A DNA stretch of 64,000 bases from Bradyrhizobium sp. STM 3843. Lineage in GTDB: Bacteria > Pseudomonadota > Alphaproteobacteria > Rhizobiales > Xanthobacteraceae. The notes beneath the pieces were generated by a model. The model saw only the letters and a program-made list of their open reading frames with translations, ran no database searches and was not told the DNA's origin. Location: assembly GCF_000239815.1 (NCBI RefSeq), contig NZ_CAFK01000044.1:1-64000 (forward strand), given 5' to 3'. A program made the translations under genes and the position numbers. Positions 18,821 through 30,399 of this stretch are shown one piece after another (position 1 is the first letter of the stretch; every line of letters begins with the position of its first letter).

Positions 18821-19753
18821 ATGACCGCCGCCGACGATCGGTTCGGCTTCGCGCCGGACGACGATGTGCCCCTGCCCTATATGGCGCGCACCCGGGACTA
18901 CTACCTCGCGATCGGCTATGACACGCCCTATCGCTGGGCGCACTACACATCCGCGCCATTTCAAACCCTGAAGAAACCGCTTCGTGAATCCCGCGTGACC
19001 ATCGTCACGACGGCTGCGCCCTACGATCCCGCCAAGGGCGATCAGGGACCCGGTGCTTTGTACAACGGCGCCGCCAAATTCTATTCCGTCTACGATGGCG
19101 ATACGTCGGCGCCGCATGATCTGCGCATCTCCCACATCGCCTATGACCGCGTTCACACCTCCGCCGAGGATTCCGGCACCTGGTTCCCGCTGCCCCAACT
19201 CATTCGGCTCGCGCGCGAGGGTCGCGTCGGCGAGGTCGCACCGCGCTTTTTCGGCGCGCCGACCAATCGCAGCCATCGCGCCACCATCGAGACCGATGCG
19301 CCGGAGATCCTGGCGCGCTGCCGGGCCGATGCCGTGGATGCCGCCGTGCTGGTGCCGAACTGTCCGGTCTGCCACCAGACCGTAAGCCTGGTGGCGCGGC
19401 ATCTGGAAGCGAACGGCATCGCGACCGTCGTCATCGGCTGCGCCAAGGACATCGTCGAGCATGTCGCCGTGCCCCGCTTTCTGTTTTCGGATTTCCCGCT
19501 CGGCAATTCCGCGGGCAAGCCGCACGATGTCGGCTCGCAGGCCCTGACGCTCGCGCTGGCGTTGCAGCTGTTGGAAAGCGCGCCCGGCCCGCAGACCACC
19601 ATGCAATCACCGCTGCGCTGGAGCAGTGACGCGAGCTGGAAGCGCGACTACAGCAATCCCGCGCTGCTCAGCCCGGAGGAATTGGCGCGGCGGCGCGCCG
19701 AGTTCGATGCGCAGAAGCTGATTGCGAAGGGACTGCGCGAGAGCAACAGCTAA
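18821..19753 (+). CDS. Glycine/sarcosine/betaine reductase component B-like protein (non-seleno)
   Basis: The 310-residue protein matches the family annotated as GrdB-type selenoprotein B, seen in many aerobic proteobacteria. Diagnostic segments are TTAAPYDPAKGDQGPGA, LRISHIAYDRVHT, LVPNCPVCHQTVSL and VIGCAKDIVEHV. The CPVC pair replaces the selenocysteine-containing site, and there is no in-frame TGA. No partners of a glycine reductase complex are nearby, so the clostridial function probably does not apply. GGAGG lies 10 nt before the ATG. The frame stays open far upstream, but that part is only antisense to the transglycosylase gene. Confidence 0.82.
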   Translation: MTAADDRFGFAPDDDVPLPYMARTRDYYLAIGYDTPYRWAHYTSAPFQTLKKPLRESRVTIVTTAAPYDPAKGDQGPGALYNGAAKFYSVYDGDTSAPHDLRISHIAYDRVHTSAEDSGTWFPLPQLIRLAREGRVGEVAPRFFGAPTNRSHRATIETDAPEILARCRADAVDAAVLVPNCPVCHQTVSLVARHLEANGIATVVIGCAKDIVEHVAVPRFLFSDFPLGNSAGKPHDVGSQALTLALALQLLESAPGPQTTMQSPLRWSSDASWKRDYSNPALLSPEELARRRAEFDAQKLIAKGLRESNS

Positions 19754-19852
19754 CAGGTTTTCCCAAGAACCCTTATGAGCGCGGGGCTTTTCTTCTTGCC
19801 CTCACGCTTCGGTTGCGGTTGATTGCTGCGGGGTTCTGGGGGACGACTATTA

Positions 19853-20305
19853 ATGCGTGTTTTGTGGTGCTTGGCGCTTTGCGCCATCGTGGGCGGTTGT
19901 GCGTCGGTAACGCGGGGGACAACGGAAACGATTAGTGTCTCCTCGACACCATCCGGCGCGGAAGCGACCGTTTCAGGACTCGAGGCGCCGCTCACGTGTA
20001 GTACGCCTTGTGCGTTCGTAGCCAAGCGAAACGCCGACATCTCGGTCTCGATCGCCAAGGACGGTTACGAGACCCAGATCGTGCCGCTGACGAAGGACAT
20101 TCCGGCCGCAGGCGCGGCCGGCTTCGCCGGCAATATCCTCGCGGGCGGTCTGATCGGGATGGGAGTCGATGCCGCGACCGGAGCGGCCACCGATCATAAG
20201 CCGAACCCGGTGATCGTCACGCTGCAGCCGCACAGAGCCGCAGCACCGGCACGGCCAGCGCGGCAGCGCCGGCCCGCCCCGACGGCGCCTGAAGCTGGCA
20301 CCTGA
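19853..20305 (+). CDS. Lipoprotein with PEGA-like domain
   Basis: The 150-residue protein has a type II signal with lipobox AIVGGC, so it is lipidated at Cys 17. A PEGA-like segment follows (TISVSSTPSGAEATVSG and the CSTPC pair), then a Gly/Ala-rich hydrophobic stretch (FAGNILAGGLIGMGVDAATGAATD) and a Pro/Arg-rich tail. Such proteins are often annotated as PEGA-domain or translation-factor-like by error. Function is unknown. The chosen ATG is the one that gives a correct lipoprotein signal. Confidence 0.78.
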   Translation: MRVLWCLALCAIVGGCASVTRGTTETISVSSTPSGAEATVSGLEAPLTCSTPCAFVAKRNADISVSIAKDGYETQIVPLTKDIPAAGAAGFAGNILAGGLIGMGVDAATGAATDHKPNPVIVTLQPHRAAAPARPARQRRPAPTAPEAGT

Positions 20306-20386
20306 GGGGACACGGGTCGGCGCAGCCACGGAATCGGCGTCTCCCTCGCGCATCTGCCCGTTGAAATGATAGGGTGGCAGAAAGCT

Positions 20387-20410
20387 CGACTCGATCTGCA
20401 GTTCGAGTCG
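20387..20410. other. 8-bp-stem hairpin between lipoprotein and small membrane protein
   Basis: CGACTCGA and TCGAGTCG flank an 8-nt loop, 82 bp after the lipoprotein stop and 92 bp before the next start. No T-run follows, so it is a weak terminator candidate or a leader structure. Confidence 0.35.
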
Positions 20411-20501
20411 TGGCGCAGCGACTGGGTTAAGCCGCACGCCGGAACGTCCCGGGCCGCGGCGCTTTCACGCTCCTGGAACATTCTCTACGGAGAAGGGTCC
20501 G

Positions 20502-20663
20502 ATGCGCCGCGCACCTCTCAAAGCCTTGTTCGCGCTGCTGACCTTCAGCAGGGACGACGAGACGCCGCTGCGCTGGGACCGCATCGTCCTGATCTTCTCG
20601 ATCCTGGTCACAATCGGCCTTGCCGTGCTTTACGTCCATGGAAAGGTGACCGGACGGTGGTAG
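20502..20663 (+). CDS. Small single-pass membrane protein, 53 residues
   Basis: The short protein begins MRRAPLKALFALLTFSRDDE and contains one clear transmembrane helix (IVLIFSILVTIGLAVLYVHG) followed by a short basic tail, VTGRW. A GGAG ribosome site (in ACGGAGAAGGG) lies about 11 nt upstream. Codon use matches the surroundings. The function is unknown and it may be missed by automatic annotation because of its size. Confidence 0.65.
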   Translation: MRRAPLKALFALLTFSRDDETPLRWDRIVLIFSILVTIGLAVLYVHGKVTGRW

Positions 20664-20688
20664 CGCACTCCGTCTCGGCCCTGGCCAG

Positions 20689-21717
20689 TCAGCCGACCGC
20701 GGCGAGCATCCCGGTCTTCGGGTGACAGCCGCGATATTCGAAGAACTGCTCATCGGCGGCCGCGACCGTCACCTCATGATAGAGCCGAAGCTTCGCGGCC
20801 GGACCGAGTGATGACAGATACTTCATCGCCGCTCCGAAGATCCTGACGTGGGTCGGATGCGATTCCGCCCAGCGCTCCAGCGCGGACAGACTTTGCCACC
20901 AACTCTGCCCGTAGGACTTCTCGGTCAGCGCGCCATCGGGTCCCCGCAGTCGCATATAACGATTGGCGTAGCAGCCGATCGAGATCCCATCGTCGCGCAG
21001 GAAATCCATGCCCTCGCGCAGGACCGGCTCGACGTCTTCCAGATACATGCGGCGCTCGGCCGTGTCCGTGTCGCTCCAGTCCTGGCCTGAGCGGATCATG
21101 CAGAGATTGTCCGCGGCCAGGACGCGAAGGCGCGGTCCGTCCTGTAGCAAAGTCGGCTTGCCCGAGGACCTCATCTCGTCGGTCAGAGACAGCGGGATGC
21201 GGTCGCGCATTCCGCCCCAATAGGCATGCTCCAGCACCTCCCCACTCATCCCCCCGGCAATGACCGCGACGCCTTCGGGCCGGCCCAGCGAGGAGAACAA
21301 CGTCTCATAGCGATCGACCGCCGGCCGCAGCACTTCGATGAATCGACCGACACCGTCGACGCCGGACCCGGTCCAGGCGGCGCGCGCCGGCACGAACCAC
21401 GCGTCGAAGCGCGCGACGTCGTCCCAATAGGCGACGAAAACCTCGTTCGCGAATCCAGCCTGGTCGACATAGTACGCATGGTCCCAATGCGATGGTCCAT
21501 GCGCCTCCGATACGAGCTTCACGAAGTCCGCCGTCGAGGAGGCCGCCGTCAGCGGCACCTCGCCGCGATATTGCTGGCCGAAATAAGCCATCACAACGCG
21601 GGCGACGCCGGGCTTGTAGCGGGCGACGAATGACGGGTAAGGCGGCTTGTAATCGTCATCCACACGGCGATGGCGACGGCGCGCGGTGATCAGATGTGGA
21701 GGTATCGCGGACTCCAT
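20689..21717 (-). CDS. Aldoxime dehydratase (phenylacetaldoxime dehydratase family)
   Basis: The 342-residue haem protein family dehydrates aldoximes to nitriles. Diagnostic parts are FGQQYRGE, GPSHWDHAYYVD, ERRMYLEDVEPVLREGMDFLRDDG and WAESHPTHVRIFG, where conserved His residues serve as haem ligand and catalyst. The nitrilase gene lies 12 bp upstream on the same strand, so nitrilase and dehydratase are co-transcribed and together turn aldoximes into carboxylic acids. An AraC-type activator gene is divergent from the operon. Confidence 0.93.
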   Translation of the reverse strand: MESAIPPHLITARRRHRRVDDDYKPPYPSFVARYKPGVARVVMAYFGQQYRGEVPLTAASSTADFVKLVSEAHGPSHWDHAYYVDQAGFANEVFVAYWDDVARFDAWFVPARAAWTGSGVDGVGRFIEVLRPAVDRYETLFSSLGRPEGVAVIAGGMSGEVLEHAYWGGMRDRIPLSLTDEMRSSGKPTLLQDGPRLRVLAADNLCMIRSGQDWSDTDTAERRMYLEDVEPVLREGMDFLRDDGISIGCYANRYMRLRGPDGALTEKSYGQSWWQSLSALERWAESHPTHVRIFGAAMKYLSSLGPAAKLRLYHEVTVAAADEQFFEYRGCHPKTGMLAAVG

Positions 21718-21729
21718 GATCCCCTCCCC

Positions 21730-22770
21730 TCAAGCCGCTTCGCCCGACCGGGCGACTGCAACCTCTCCGGCCGGAGCGGCCGGCGTCACATGGTCGCCAG
21801 GCAACGAGAAATGCTCGACGCGACTGAACGGCTTGTTGTTGAGCAGCAGCCGCGTGACGTCGGGACGCGAATAGTGCCCGGCCGGATCGGCGGCATTCTT
21901 GGCGATGCCGATCATGCCGAGGTCGATCTCGGCGATCAGCAGACCTTCCTGCTCGGGCGGCAGCTTCTCGACCAGCAAGCTGCCGTCAGGACCGAAGATC
22001 GCGGCGTGACCTCCGCCGACATGCAGCAGCGCATGCTTGTCGGGGCGATCGCACAGCTCGTCGATCATCGCCTGCGAGACTGTGGCGCACGGGGCCAGCA
22101 CGAAGCACGAGCCTTCCACCGCATAGATGCGCGACGCTGCATTGTTGACCTCGGCGCCAAGCGCCGGCGCGAACGGATCGTAGAGCGAGAAGCTCGGCCA
22201 TGCCGCGACGTGAACCTGTTCGTTCTGGGCATACATCGCGTATTTCGACAGCGGCTGCAGATGCTCCCAGCAGCACAGCGCGCCTAACCGGCCGATGTCG
22301 GGCCGCGCGTGGACGGCGAGGTCGCTGCCGTCGCCTTCGCCATATACGGTACGCTCGGCATGGGTCGGCCGCAGTTTGCGGCGCTTCGCGATGGTCTCAC
22401 CATCGGGACCGATCAGCCACTGCGCGATGTAGAGGCTGCCACCATCGCGCTCGGAAACGCCGAGCACAGCCGTAAGCTTCGCCTTGCGCACCGCGACACG
22501 CAGGGCCTCCGCCTGCGGGCTGTCATAGGACAACGAATTGTCGAAATAGCGCTGCACGAATCCGCGCCCGATGCACCAGGCCGGCGAGTCCATCCAGATG
22601 TGCCAGGGATAGCCGGGGATGAAGACCTCCGGGAATGCGATCAGCTTGGCACCCTTGTCTGCCGCTTCCTCGATCAGCCCGATTGTCTTCTGGATCGAGG
22701 CGTCCAGGTCGAGCCAGGCAGGCGCCGCCTGCACCACCGCCACCTTGTATTTCGGATAGACGATACCCAT
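21730..22770 (-). CDS. Nitrilase
   Basis: The 346-residue enzyme hydrolyses nitriles to acid plus ammonia. The catalytic triad is visible as Glu in AFPEVFIPGYP, Lys in RRKLRPTHAERTVYGEGDGSD and Cys in LCCWEHLQPLSKYA. The ATG at 22770 (MGIVYPKYKVAVVQAAPAW) has AGGAG 10 nt upstream. The longer frame start at 22827 lacks this. It is the first gene of the nitrilase-aldoxime dehydratase operon, the usual arrangement in aldoxime-degrading bacteria. Confidence 0.95.
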   Translation of the reverse strand: MGIVYPKYKVAVVQAAPAWLDLDASIQKTIGLIEEAADKGAKLIAFPEVFIPGYPWHIWMDSPAWCIGRGFVQRYFDNSLSYDSPQAEALRVAVRKAKLTAVLGVSERDGGSLYIAQWLIGPDGETIAKRRKLRPTHAERTVYGEGDGSDLAVHARPDIGRLGALCCWEHLQPLSKYAMYAQNEQVHVAAWPSFSLYDPFAPALGAEVNNAASRIYAVEGSCFVLAPCATVSQAMIDELCDRPDKHALLHVGGGHAAIFGPDGSLLVEKLPPEQEGLLIAEIDLGMIGIAKNAADPAGHYSRPDVTRLLLNNKPFSRVEHFSLPGDHVTPAAPAGEVAVARSGEAA

Positions 22771-22966
22771 CGCCGCTGCTCCTGCTGCCAATTGCGGCGC
22801 ATCCCGCCGCACCACGATCGCGCGCACTATTGACCCCGGCCGTCATTCGCGCTCGTCTCGCAGGGAACGAAAATTCGACTACGACCGCGGCCAACCGTCC
22901 GGCCGGCCCGGATTTTGCTGCATTGCCGGATATCCAATCGACACAGGTGTAGGAGGAGACGGACCG

Positions 22967-23923
22967 ATGCCGATCCTGTTCACCACGGACCAAAGCCCGG
23001 CTCACCGCCGACTGGCGATGTGGCAAGACATCGTCTGCGATGTCTATGTCGGCCTCGACTGCAGGTCCGATCTGGGCAGCGCCTTTCGGGGCAGCGTGAC
23101 CTATGCGGCTTTTGGCGAGGCCGTGTGCTCCGAAGTGTGCTCGGACCAGCAGCGCGTTCACCGCACCCATCAACGGATTTCCCGCTCAGATGCAGACTTC
23201 GTGCTGGTCGCGCTGGGGCGTGAGGGGATCGGCGGCGTCGTCCAGGATGGCCGCGACACGGTGATCCGGCCCGGCGAGTTCGCGATCTACGACACGACGC
23301 GTCCTTATGAGCTGCAGTTCGACGCCGCTTTCAAGCAGATCGTGTTCAAGCTGCCGCGTCAGATGCTGCAGCGCAGAATCGGCCCCACCGAACCGGTGAC
23401 GGCAATGACCTTCGGCGCCGACAGCCCGCTCCAGCCCCTTGTCTACGATTTCATCGTCAAGCTGTGCGAGCGCGCCGATCACATCGGCGCCGAGCACGCC
23501 GAGCGATTGTCCGACCAGGCTGCCGACCTGCTGGCCATGACGTTGGCCGAGCGGCTCCAAACCCAGCCTCTGCCGGTCTCCAGCCATCGCGCGGCGCTGC
23601 TCTATCGCATCAAGGCGCATGTTCGCACGCACCTGTCCGATCCCGATCTTTCGCTGCCGGTGGTCGCGCGCGAGCTCGGGCTGTCTGCGCGCTACGTCAA
23701 CGATCTGTTCTCGGATGAAGGGCTGTCGTTCCAGCGCTTCCTGCTGTCGGAGCGGCTCAAAGTGTGTCGGCGCGACCTCGCCGCGCCGGCGCTGACCCAT
23801 CGGCAGATCAGCGAGATCGCCTTCGCCTGGGGCTTCAACGACGCCTCGCATTTCGGCCGTGTCTTTCGCGAACAGTTTGGCATGTCGCCACGCCAGTGGC
23901 GGCGCAGCAGCCCGGCGCGCTAA
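22967..23923 (+). CDS. AraC family transcriptional regulator
   Basis: The 318-residue protein has an N-terminal AraC-binding-like domain (about 20-190, with FAIYDTTRPYELQF) and a C-terminal AraC/XylS DNA-binding domain (about 215-318) ending in ISEIAFAWGFNDASHFGRVFREQFGMSP. It has an exceptional ribosome site, AGGAGGAGA. It is divergent from the nitrilase-aldoxime dehydratase operon with a 196-bp gap, and is therefore the probable substrate-responsive activator. Confidence 0.93.
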   Translation: MPILFTTDQSPAHRRLAMWQDIVCDVYVGLDCRSDLGSAFRGSVTYAAFGEAVCSEVCSDQQRVHRTHQRISRSDADFVLVALGREGIGGVVQDGRDTVIRPGEFAIYDTTRPYELQFDAAFKQIVFKLPRQMLQRRIGPTEPVTAMTFGADSPLQPLVYDFIVKLCERADHIGAEHAERLSDQAADLLAMTLAERLQTQPLPVSSHRAALLYRIKAHVRTHLSDPDLSLPVVARELGLSARYVNDLFSDEGLSFQRFLLSERLKVCRRDLAAPALTHRQISEIAFAWGFNDASHFGRVFREQFGMSPRQWRRSSPAR

Positions 23924-24009
23924 AGTCAGACACGTGCCGATTCCTTGAACAATTCGGCCGGTGCCGGGATCGATCGGATGCGCCGCTTTGCCCTGACGCG
24001 GATGAGACC

Positions 24010-24348
24010 ATGATAGGACGAGCGGGATACACCATTTTGCTGCTGGCCATGACGTCCAGCGCCAGCCATGCGCTGGATGGCGAGCAGAGCCGAGGAAAAG
24101 CGCTCTTGCAAACGCTTTGCAGTCGATGCCATGCGGTGGGTCAGACTGGGACCAGCCCACACCCCGATGCCCCGCCCTTCCGCAGCTTTGGCGACGACAA
24201 ACTCTACGACGAAGACTTTGCAGAGCGCCTGCAAGCCGGGCTGTCGACGATCCATCCGGACATGCCGACCTTCCAATTCAATCGCGCCGACGCCGAGGCG
24301 GTGGTCAACTATCTCAAGGCCATCCAGGCCCGGCCGAAGGCGAAATGA
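24010..24348 (+). CDS. Periplasmic cytochrome c
   Basis: The 112-residue protein has a signal peptide (cleavage near SHA-LDGE) and one haem c site, CSRCH, around residue 37. MPTF later may supply the Met axial ligand (HPDMPTFQFNRADAEAVVNYL, the class I cytochrome c C-terminal pattern). It is not clearly tied to a neighbour: the AraC gene ends 86 bp upstream and the MFS gene starts 120 bp downstream. Confidence 0.88.
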   Translation: MIGRAGYTILLLAMTSSASHALDGEQSRGKALLQTLCSRCHAVGQTGTSPHPDAPPFRSFGDDKLYDEDFAERLQAGLSTIHPDMPTFQFNRADAEAVVNYLKAIQARPKAK

Positions 24349-24468
24349 CCCCGCGAGGCCGGGCCCGCTCTGGGAACTGACGCCTGCTCGGTCCGTTGCC
24401 CGTCGCGATCCGCACCGGATACCGCAGGGGCAAAGCGCCTTGCCAAGCGTCCTGGAGCCATTTCACGG

Positions 24469-25890
24469 ATGAGTGCCACTGCCCTCGAATATCCCGATGG
24501 CCTTCCGCTGCCGCAGCGTAGCTGGGCGATCGTCACGATTGCGCTCGGGATCGTCATGGCCGTGGTCGACGGTGCGATCGCCAATGTCGCGCTGCCGACG
24601 ATCGCGCGCGATCTCAACGCAAGCCCGGCCTTCTCGATCTGGATCGTCAACGGCTACCAGCTCGCCGTCACCATCTCGCTGCTGCCGCTGGCCTCGCTCG
24701 GCGAGATCATCGGCTATCGGCGGGTCTATCTCGCAGGCCTCGTGCTGTTCACCATCGCCTCGGCGGCTTGCGCCCTGTCGCACACGCTGCTGCTGCTGAC
24801 GCTCGCCCGCATCCTGCAGGGCTTTGGTGCGGCCGGCATCCTCAGCGTCAACTCGGCGCTGGTGCGCTTCATCTATCCGCATGCGTTGCTGGGCCGCGGC
24901 ATCGGCATCAATGCCATGGTGGTTGCGATCTCGGCTGCGGTCGGCCCGACCATCGCGGCCGGCATTCTCTCGGTCGGGACCTGGCCTTATCTGTTCGCAA
25001 TCAACGTGCCGCTCGGCTTTGTGACGTTCGCGCTCGGCGCGCGTTGTCTGCCGCACACGCAGCGTTCACCCCACATGTTCGATTGGCAGAGCGCGGCCTT
25101 GAGCGCGCTCACCTTCGGCTTCGGCATCGCCGCGATCGACAGTCTCGGCCATGGTGAAGCGCTCCTGACCTGCGCGATCCAGTTCGCCGTCGCGGTCATC
25201 TCCGGGGTGACACTGTACTACCGCGAGACCCACATGGCCTCGCCGCTATTGCCGCTCGACCTGTTGCGCATCCCGATCTTTGCGCTGTCGATCGCGACCT
25301 CGATCGCTTCTTTCTGCGGACAGATGCTCGCCTTCGTGGCGATCCCGTTTTATCTCGAAAGCCACTTTGGCTATTCCGCGGTACAGATCGGCCTGTTGAT
25401 CACGCCCTGGCCGATTGCGGTCGCCTTTGCCGCGCCGATCTCCGGGCGGCTGGTCGAACGCTTCCCGGCGGGTCTGCTCGGCGGTGTCGGCCTGTTTCTG
25501 TTCGCCTGCGGCCTCGGCGCGCTGGCGCTGTTGCCGTCGCAGCCCGCGGTGATCGACGTGGTCTGGCGAATGGCGCTGGCCGGGTTCGGCTTCGGCCTGT
25601 TCCAGACCCCGAACAACCGCACCATGATCGCTGCGGCGCCGCGCGAACGTTCTGGTGGGGCGAGCGGTATGCTCGGTACCGCGCGCCTGTTGGGCCAGAC
25701 CATGGGCGCGGCGCTGGTTGCGATGTTCCTGGCGGTCAGCCCCATCGAGGGCACGCGGCTGTCGCTCGCCACCGGCGTGGGCTTCGCGCTGCTCGGCGCC
25801 ATGCTCAGCATGCTCCGCCTGTCTCCCGTCGGTGCCAGGGGCGCCGAGCATGTCCGCGTGCGGGATGGCCAGCGGCTGAAGGGCGAGTAG
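24469..25890 (+). CDS. MFS exporter, DHA2 (EmrB/QacA) type
   Basis: The 473-residue integral membrane protein has about 14 hydrophobic segments, typical of the DHA2 drug:H+ antiporters. Visible markers are the first-helix motif MAVVDGAIANVALPTIARDL and the antiporter motif LARILQGFGAAGILSVNSALVR. The substrate is not predictable. No regulator or membrane-fusion partner lies next to it. It is transcribed towards clpA and is convergent with it. Confidence 0.92.
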   Translation: MSATALEYPDGLPLPQRSWAIVTIALGIVMAVVDGAIANVALPTIARDLNASPAFSIWIVNGYQLAVTISLLPLASLGEIIGYRRVYLAGLVLFTIASAACALSHTLLLLTLARILQGFGAAGILSVNSALVRFIYPHALLGRGIGINAMVVAISAAVGPTIAAGILSVGTWPYLFAINVPLGFVTFALGARCLPHTQRSPHMFDWQSAALSALTFGFGIAAIDSLGHGEALLTCAIQFAVAVISGVTLYYRETHMASPLLPLDLLRIPIFALSIATSIASFCGQMLAFVAIPFYLESHFGYSAVQIGLLITPWPIAVAFAAPISGRLVERFPAGLLGGVGLFLFACGLGALALLPSQPAVIDVVWRMALAGFGFGLFQTPNNRTMIAAAPRERSGGASGMLGTARLLGQTMGAALVAMFLAVSPIEGTRLSLATGVGFALLGAMLSMLRLSPVGARGAEHVRVRDGQRLKGE

Positions 25891-25963
25891 CCACGACGGC
25901 CGGCGGAGGCTGCGACCGATCCAACTCGGCAGGCCTGTCGAATGCGCATAGACTCGCCGGACG

Positions 25964-25990
25964 CAAAAAGGCCGGCGCAATGGCCGGCCT
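25964..25990 (-). terminator. Rho-independent terminator of clpA
   Basis: On the minus strand, AGGCCGGC (complement of 25983-25990) and GCCGGCCT (complement of 25969-25976) form an 8-bp stem with a 6-nt loop followed by TTTTT. It lies 36 bp after the clpA stop. The stem may also serve the MFS gene weakly, but the T-run is on the clpA side. Confidence 0.85.
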
Positions 25991-26025
25991 CTTGCAGTGC
26001 GATGTCTTCTAGGGCTTGGCGCCGC

Positions 26026-28425
<2,400 letters not shown>

Positions 28426-28791
28426 GCGCGTCCTCTATGGCCCCCTGGCATCATGATCGCCGCCGCCCGGTCAGGCAACAACAACCTTCGTCAAATATAG
28501 TTATAATCGAGTGCGGCAAAAGACCGGTCGAGCCACCCGATTGCCCTTTCACCGGATCGTTAATGCAAAACCCGTTCCGAGTGTGACGGCGGGCGCAGAC
28601 GCCGATTTGAATCGCTCTTGTCGTCGGCAGATTTCGCTCTTCCGCTGCATTCGTGGAGCGATCATGTGCGAGACGATGGCGTGAAGGCGCGGCCGACTCG
28701 AGAAAAGGCCGCAAAAGTCCGGAGATTGGCCGGCTGAGCCCGCTCCGGCTTCAGTCGCCTGATAGATAGGGCCGATTTCGGCCAGATATTC
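28426..28791. other. Intergenic gap between clpA and clpS
   Basis: This 366-bp stretch holds the 5' region of clpA. No coding potential, repeat or RNA gene stands out. A separate promoter for clpA is expected here but I cannot fix -35/-10 boxes with confidence. Confidence 0.5.
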
Positions 28792-29178
28792 CTACTTCTT
28801 CTCCATCACACATTGCAGCGGATGCTGGTGCTTGCGCGCGAAATCCATCACCTGAGTCACTTTGGTCTCAGCGATCTCGTAGGTGAAGACACCGCATTCG
28901 CCGATCCCGTGATGGTGGACATGGAGCATGATCTTGGTCGCCGCCTCAACGTCCTTGTTGAAAAACTTTTCCAAGACGTGAACGACGAATTCCATCGGCG
29001 TGTAATCGTCGTTGAGAATCAGGACGCGATAAAGGTTCGGGCGTTTGGTCTTCGGCTTGACCTTGGTGATGACCGAGGTGGCGGGGCCGTTATTGCCGCT
29101 GGGCCGATTCTCGTTGCTGCTCATCCTGGGCACTGGGAGAGGCTTTGACAGATCAAATCTGGACGTTAGCTGCGACAT
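28792..29178 (-). CDS. clpS: ClpS: ClpAP adaptor (N-degron binding)
   Basis: The 128-residue protein has the ClpS core [23 protein letters not shown], the [19 protein letters not shown] segment and the N-terminal unstructured leader needed to enter ClpA. The NDD/TPMEFV residues form the N-degron pocket. An alternative ATG at 29124 removes 18 leader residues. Neither start has a clear ribosome site, so the start is uncertain. Confidence 0.95.
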   Translation of the reverse strand: MSQLTSRFDLSKPLPVPRMSSNENRPSGNNGPATSVITKVKPKTKRPNLYRVLILNDDYTPMEFVVHVLEKFFNKDVEAATKIMLHVHHHGIGECGVFTYEIAETKVTQVMDFARKHQHPLQCVMEKK

Positions 29179-29931
29179 GGCACACGCGTTAGATACCGTT
29201 GCGGGATCCCTAACAGGTTCCCACCTTGTCCCGCCGGGGCCACGTTGGCAGCCCGGACCTGCTTCCCAAATCGCCTTATCCCAGCCGACCGGTCCGACAT
29301 CAGGAATATGGGTCAGTTACCGGTCTGCCGCAAGCGCACATCGCGGTCGAACGCGCTTCCGCCAGCACCGATTCTCCGACCTCGGCGATGATCGATGAGG
29401 TTAAACAATTCGTCCGGATTTTACAAAGCGGATTCAGTGGGAATTGGGGAGGAACCTGTTCTGGCGAGCAAGTTATCGACTCCCGAGGTTCGCCGCAGTC
29501 TGCTCGGGCGCTTGTCCATCCGTCCAACGGCGCAGCCCGAAATCTCGGCAGCTTCCTCTGCCCGGCTGCACCTCGTGACCGACTCCATCACCGGTCCAGT
29601 CCTGCTTTGCCTTCAAGACAACAGACCACCTGCAAGACGACAGACCACCTGGCGCCGCGCTCTTGAGCAGCGACATCGTCGCGGCTTCGCCTCACACTGA
29701 TGGCGACCAAGACCGCGATGCCCAGAACCCTATCGGGATCGAGCAACGCCGGTCCCTTCTCGCACCTCTACACGACCACGGAGTTCCTGCAGGATGGCGC
29801 GAGCGGCAACGACCTTGCCGGATCATCGCCGAGTTCATCCAGACAGCAGACGCACGCGGAACGCCGTCGAGGAAATTTCGAAGCTGCGTGTCGCGTCATG
29901 ACATCGGTCAGCACGACAGAACCGGCAAAAG
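29179..29931. other. Non-coding gap clpS to phasin
   Basis: About 750 bp with several short open frames but none with family similarity or supporting start signals. A two-unit tandem repeat (AGAC.ACAGACCACCTG) occurs near 29615-29652. The last part leads into the phasin terminator. The region may contain gene remnants, but I see nothing convincing. Confidence 0.45.
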
Positions 29932-29955
29932 AAAGCCCGGCATTCGCCGGGCTTT
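29932..29955 (-). terminator. Terminator downstream of the phasin gene
   Basis: AAAGCCCGGC and GCCGGGCTTT form a 10-bp stem with a 4-nt ATTC loop. T-rich flanks lie on both sides (TTTTT on plus, TTTCTTTT on minus), so it can act in both directions. It lies 27 bp after the phasin stop codon. Confidence 0.85.
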
Positions 29956-29982
29956 TTGGTGTCCCCGAATGACGCGGGCGGC

Positions 29983-30327
29983 TTAGTGCGTAGCGGCCGG
30001 CGGGGTGAACTTGGCAGCCAAACCTTCGAGCGGCTTGAAAGCCTGCTTCGCGAGATCCGAATAGAGGCCTGCGATCTTCTGCGAGTCTGCAACGAAGGTC
30101 TCATAGGCCGACTTGGCGTATTCGCTCTGCGCTTCGAGCACCTTGTCGAGCGACTTCACGCCCGAGAGTTTCTCGACGAAGGACTTGGTGTCCTCGAACG
30201 ATTTCTTGGTGTAGTCGCCGTAAGCGGTGGCTATTGCATGCAGGCCGTTCTGCACGGTCGTCGCCGAGTTCACGACGGTTTCGAACTGCTCCTTGCCGTA
30301 GTTCTGGAAGTCTTCGACCTTAAACAT
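29983..30327 (-). CDS. Phasin family protein
   Basis: The 114-residue helical, amphipathic protein begins MFKVEDFQNYGKEQFETVV and matches the phasins that coat polyhydroxyalkanoate granules. An AAAGGGA ribosome site precedes the ATG at 30327; the frame continues upstream but only into the promoter. It is preceded by two PhaR-type boxes and followed by a terminator, so it is monocistronic. Expression is likely repressed by PhaR until PHB accumulates. Confidence 0.9.
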   Translation of the reverse strand: MFKVEDFQNYGKEQFETVVNSATTVQNGLHAIATAYGDYTKKSFEDTKSFVEKLSGVKSLDKVLEAQSEYAKSAYETFVADSQKIAGLYSDLAKQAFKPLEGLAAKFTPPAATH

Positions 30328-30399
30328 GGCATCCCTTTCCCTGACCGAAGCGCTCACAAGACAAGCTTTTGCTCTCCTGAGGCGCATTGTCATATATCC

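Noticed and set aside
29700..29972. 90-codon plus-strand frame
   Set aside because: It runs through the phasin terminator hairpin and has no family match or ribosome site.
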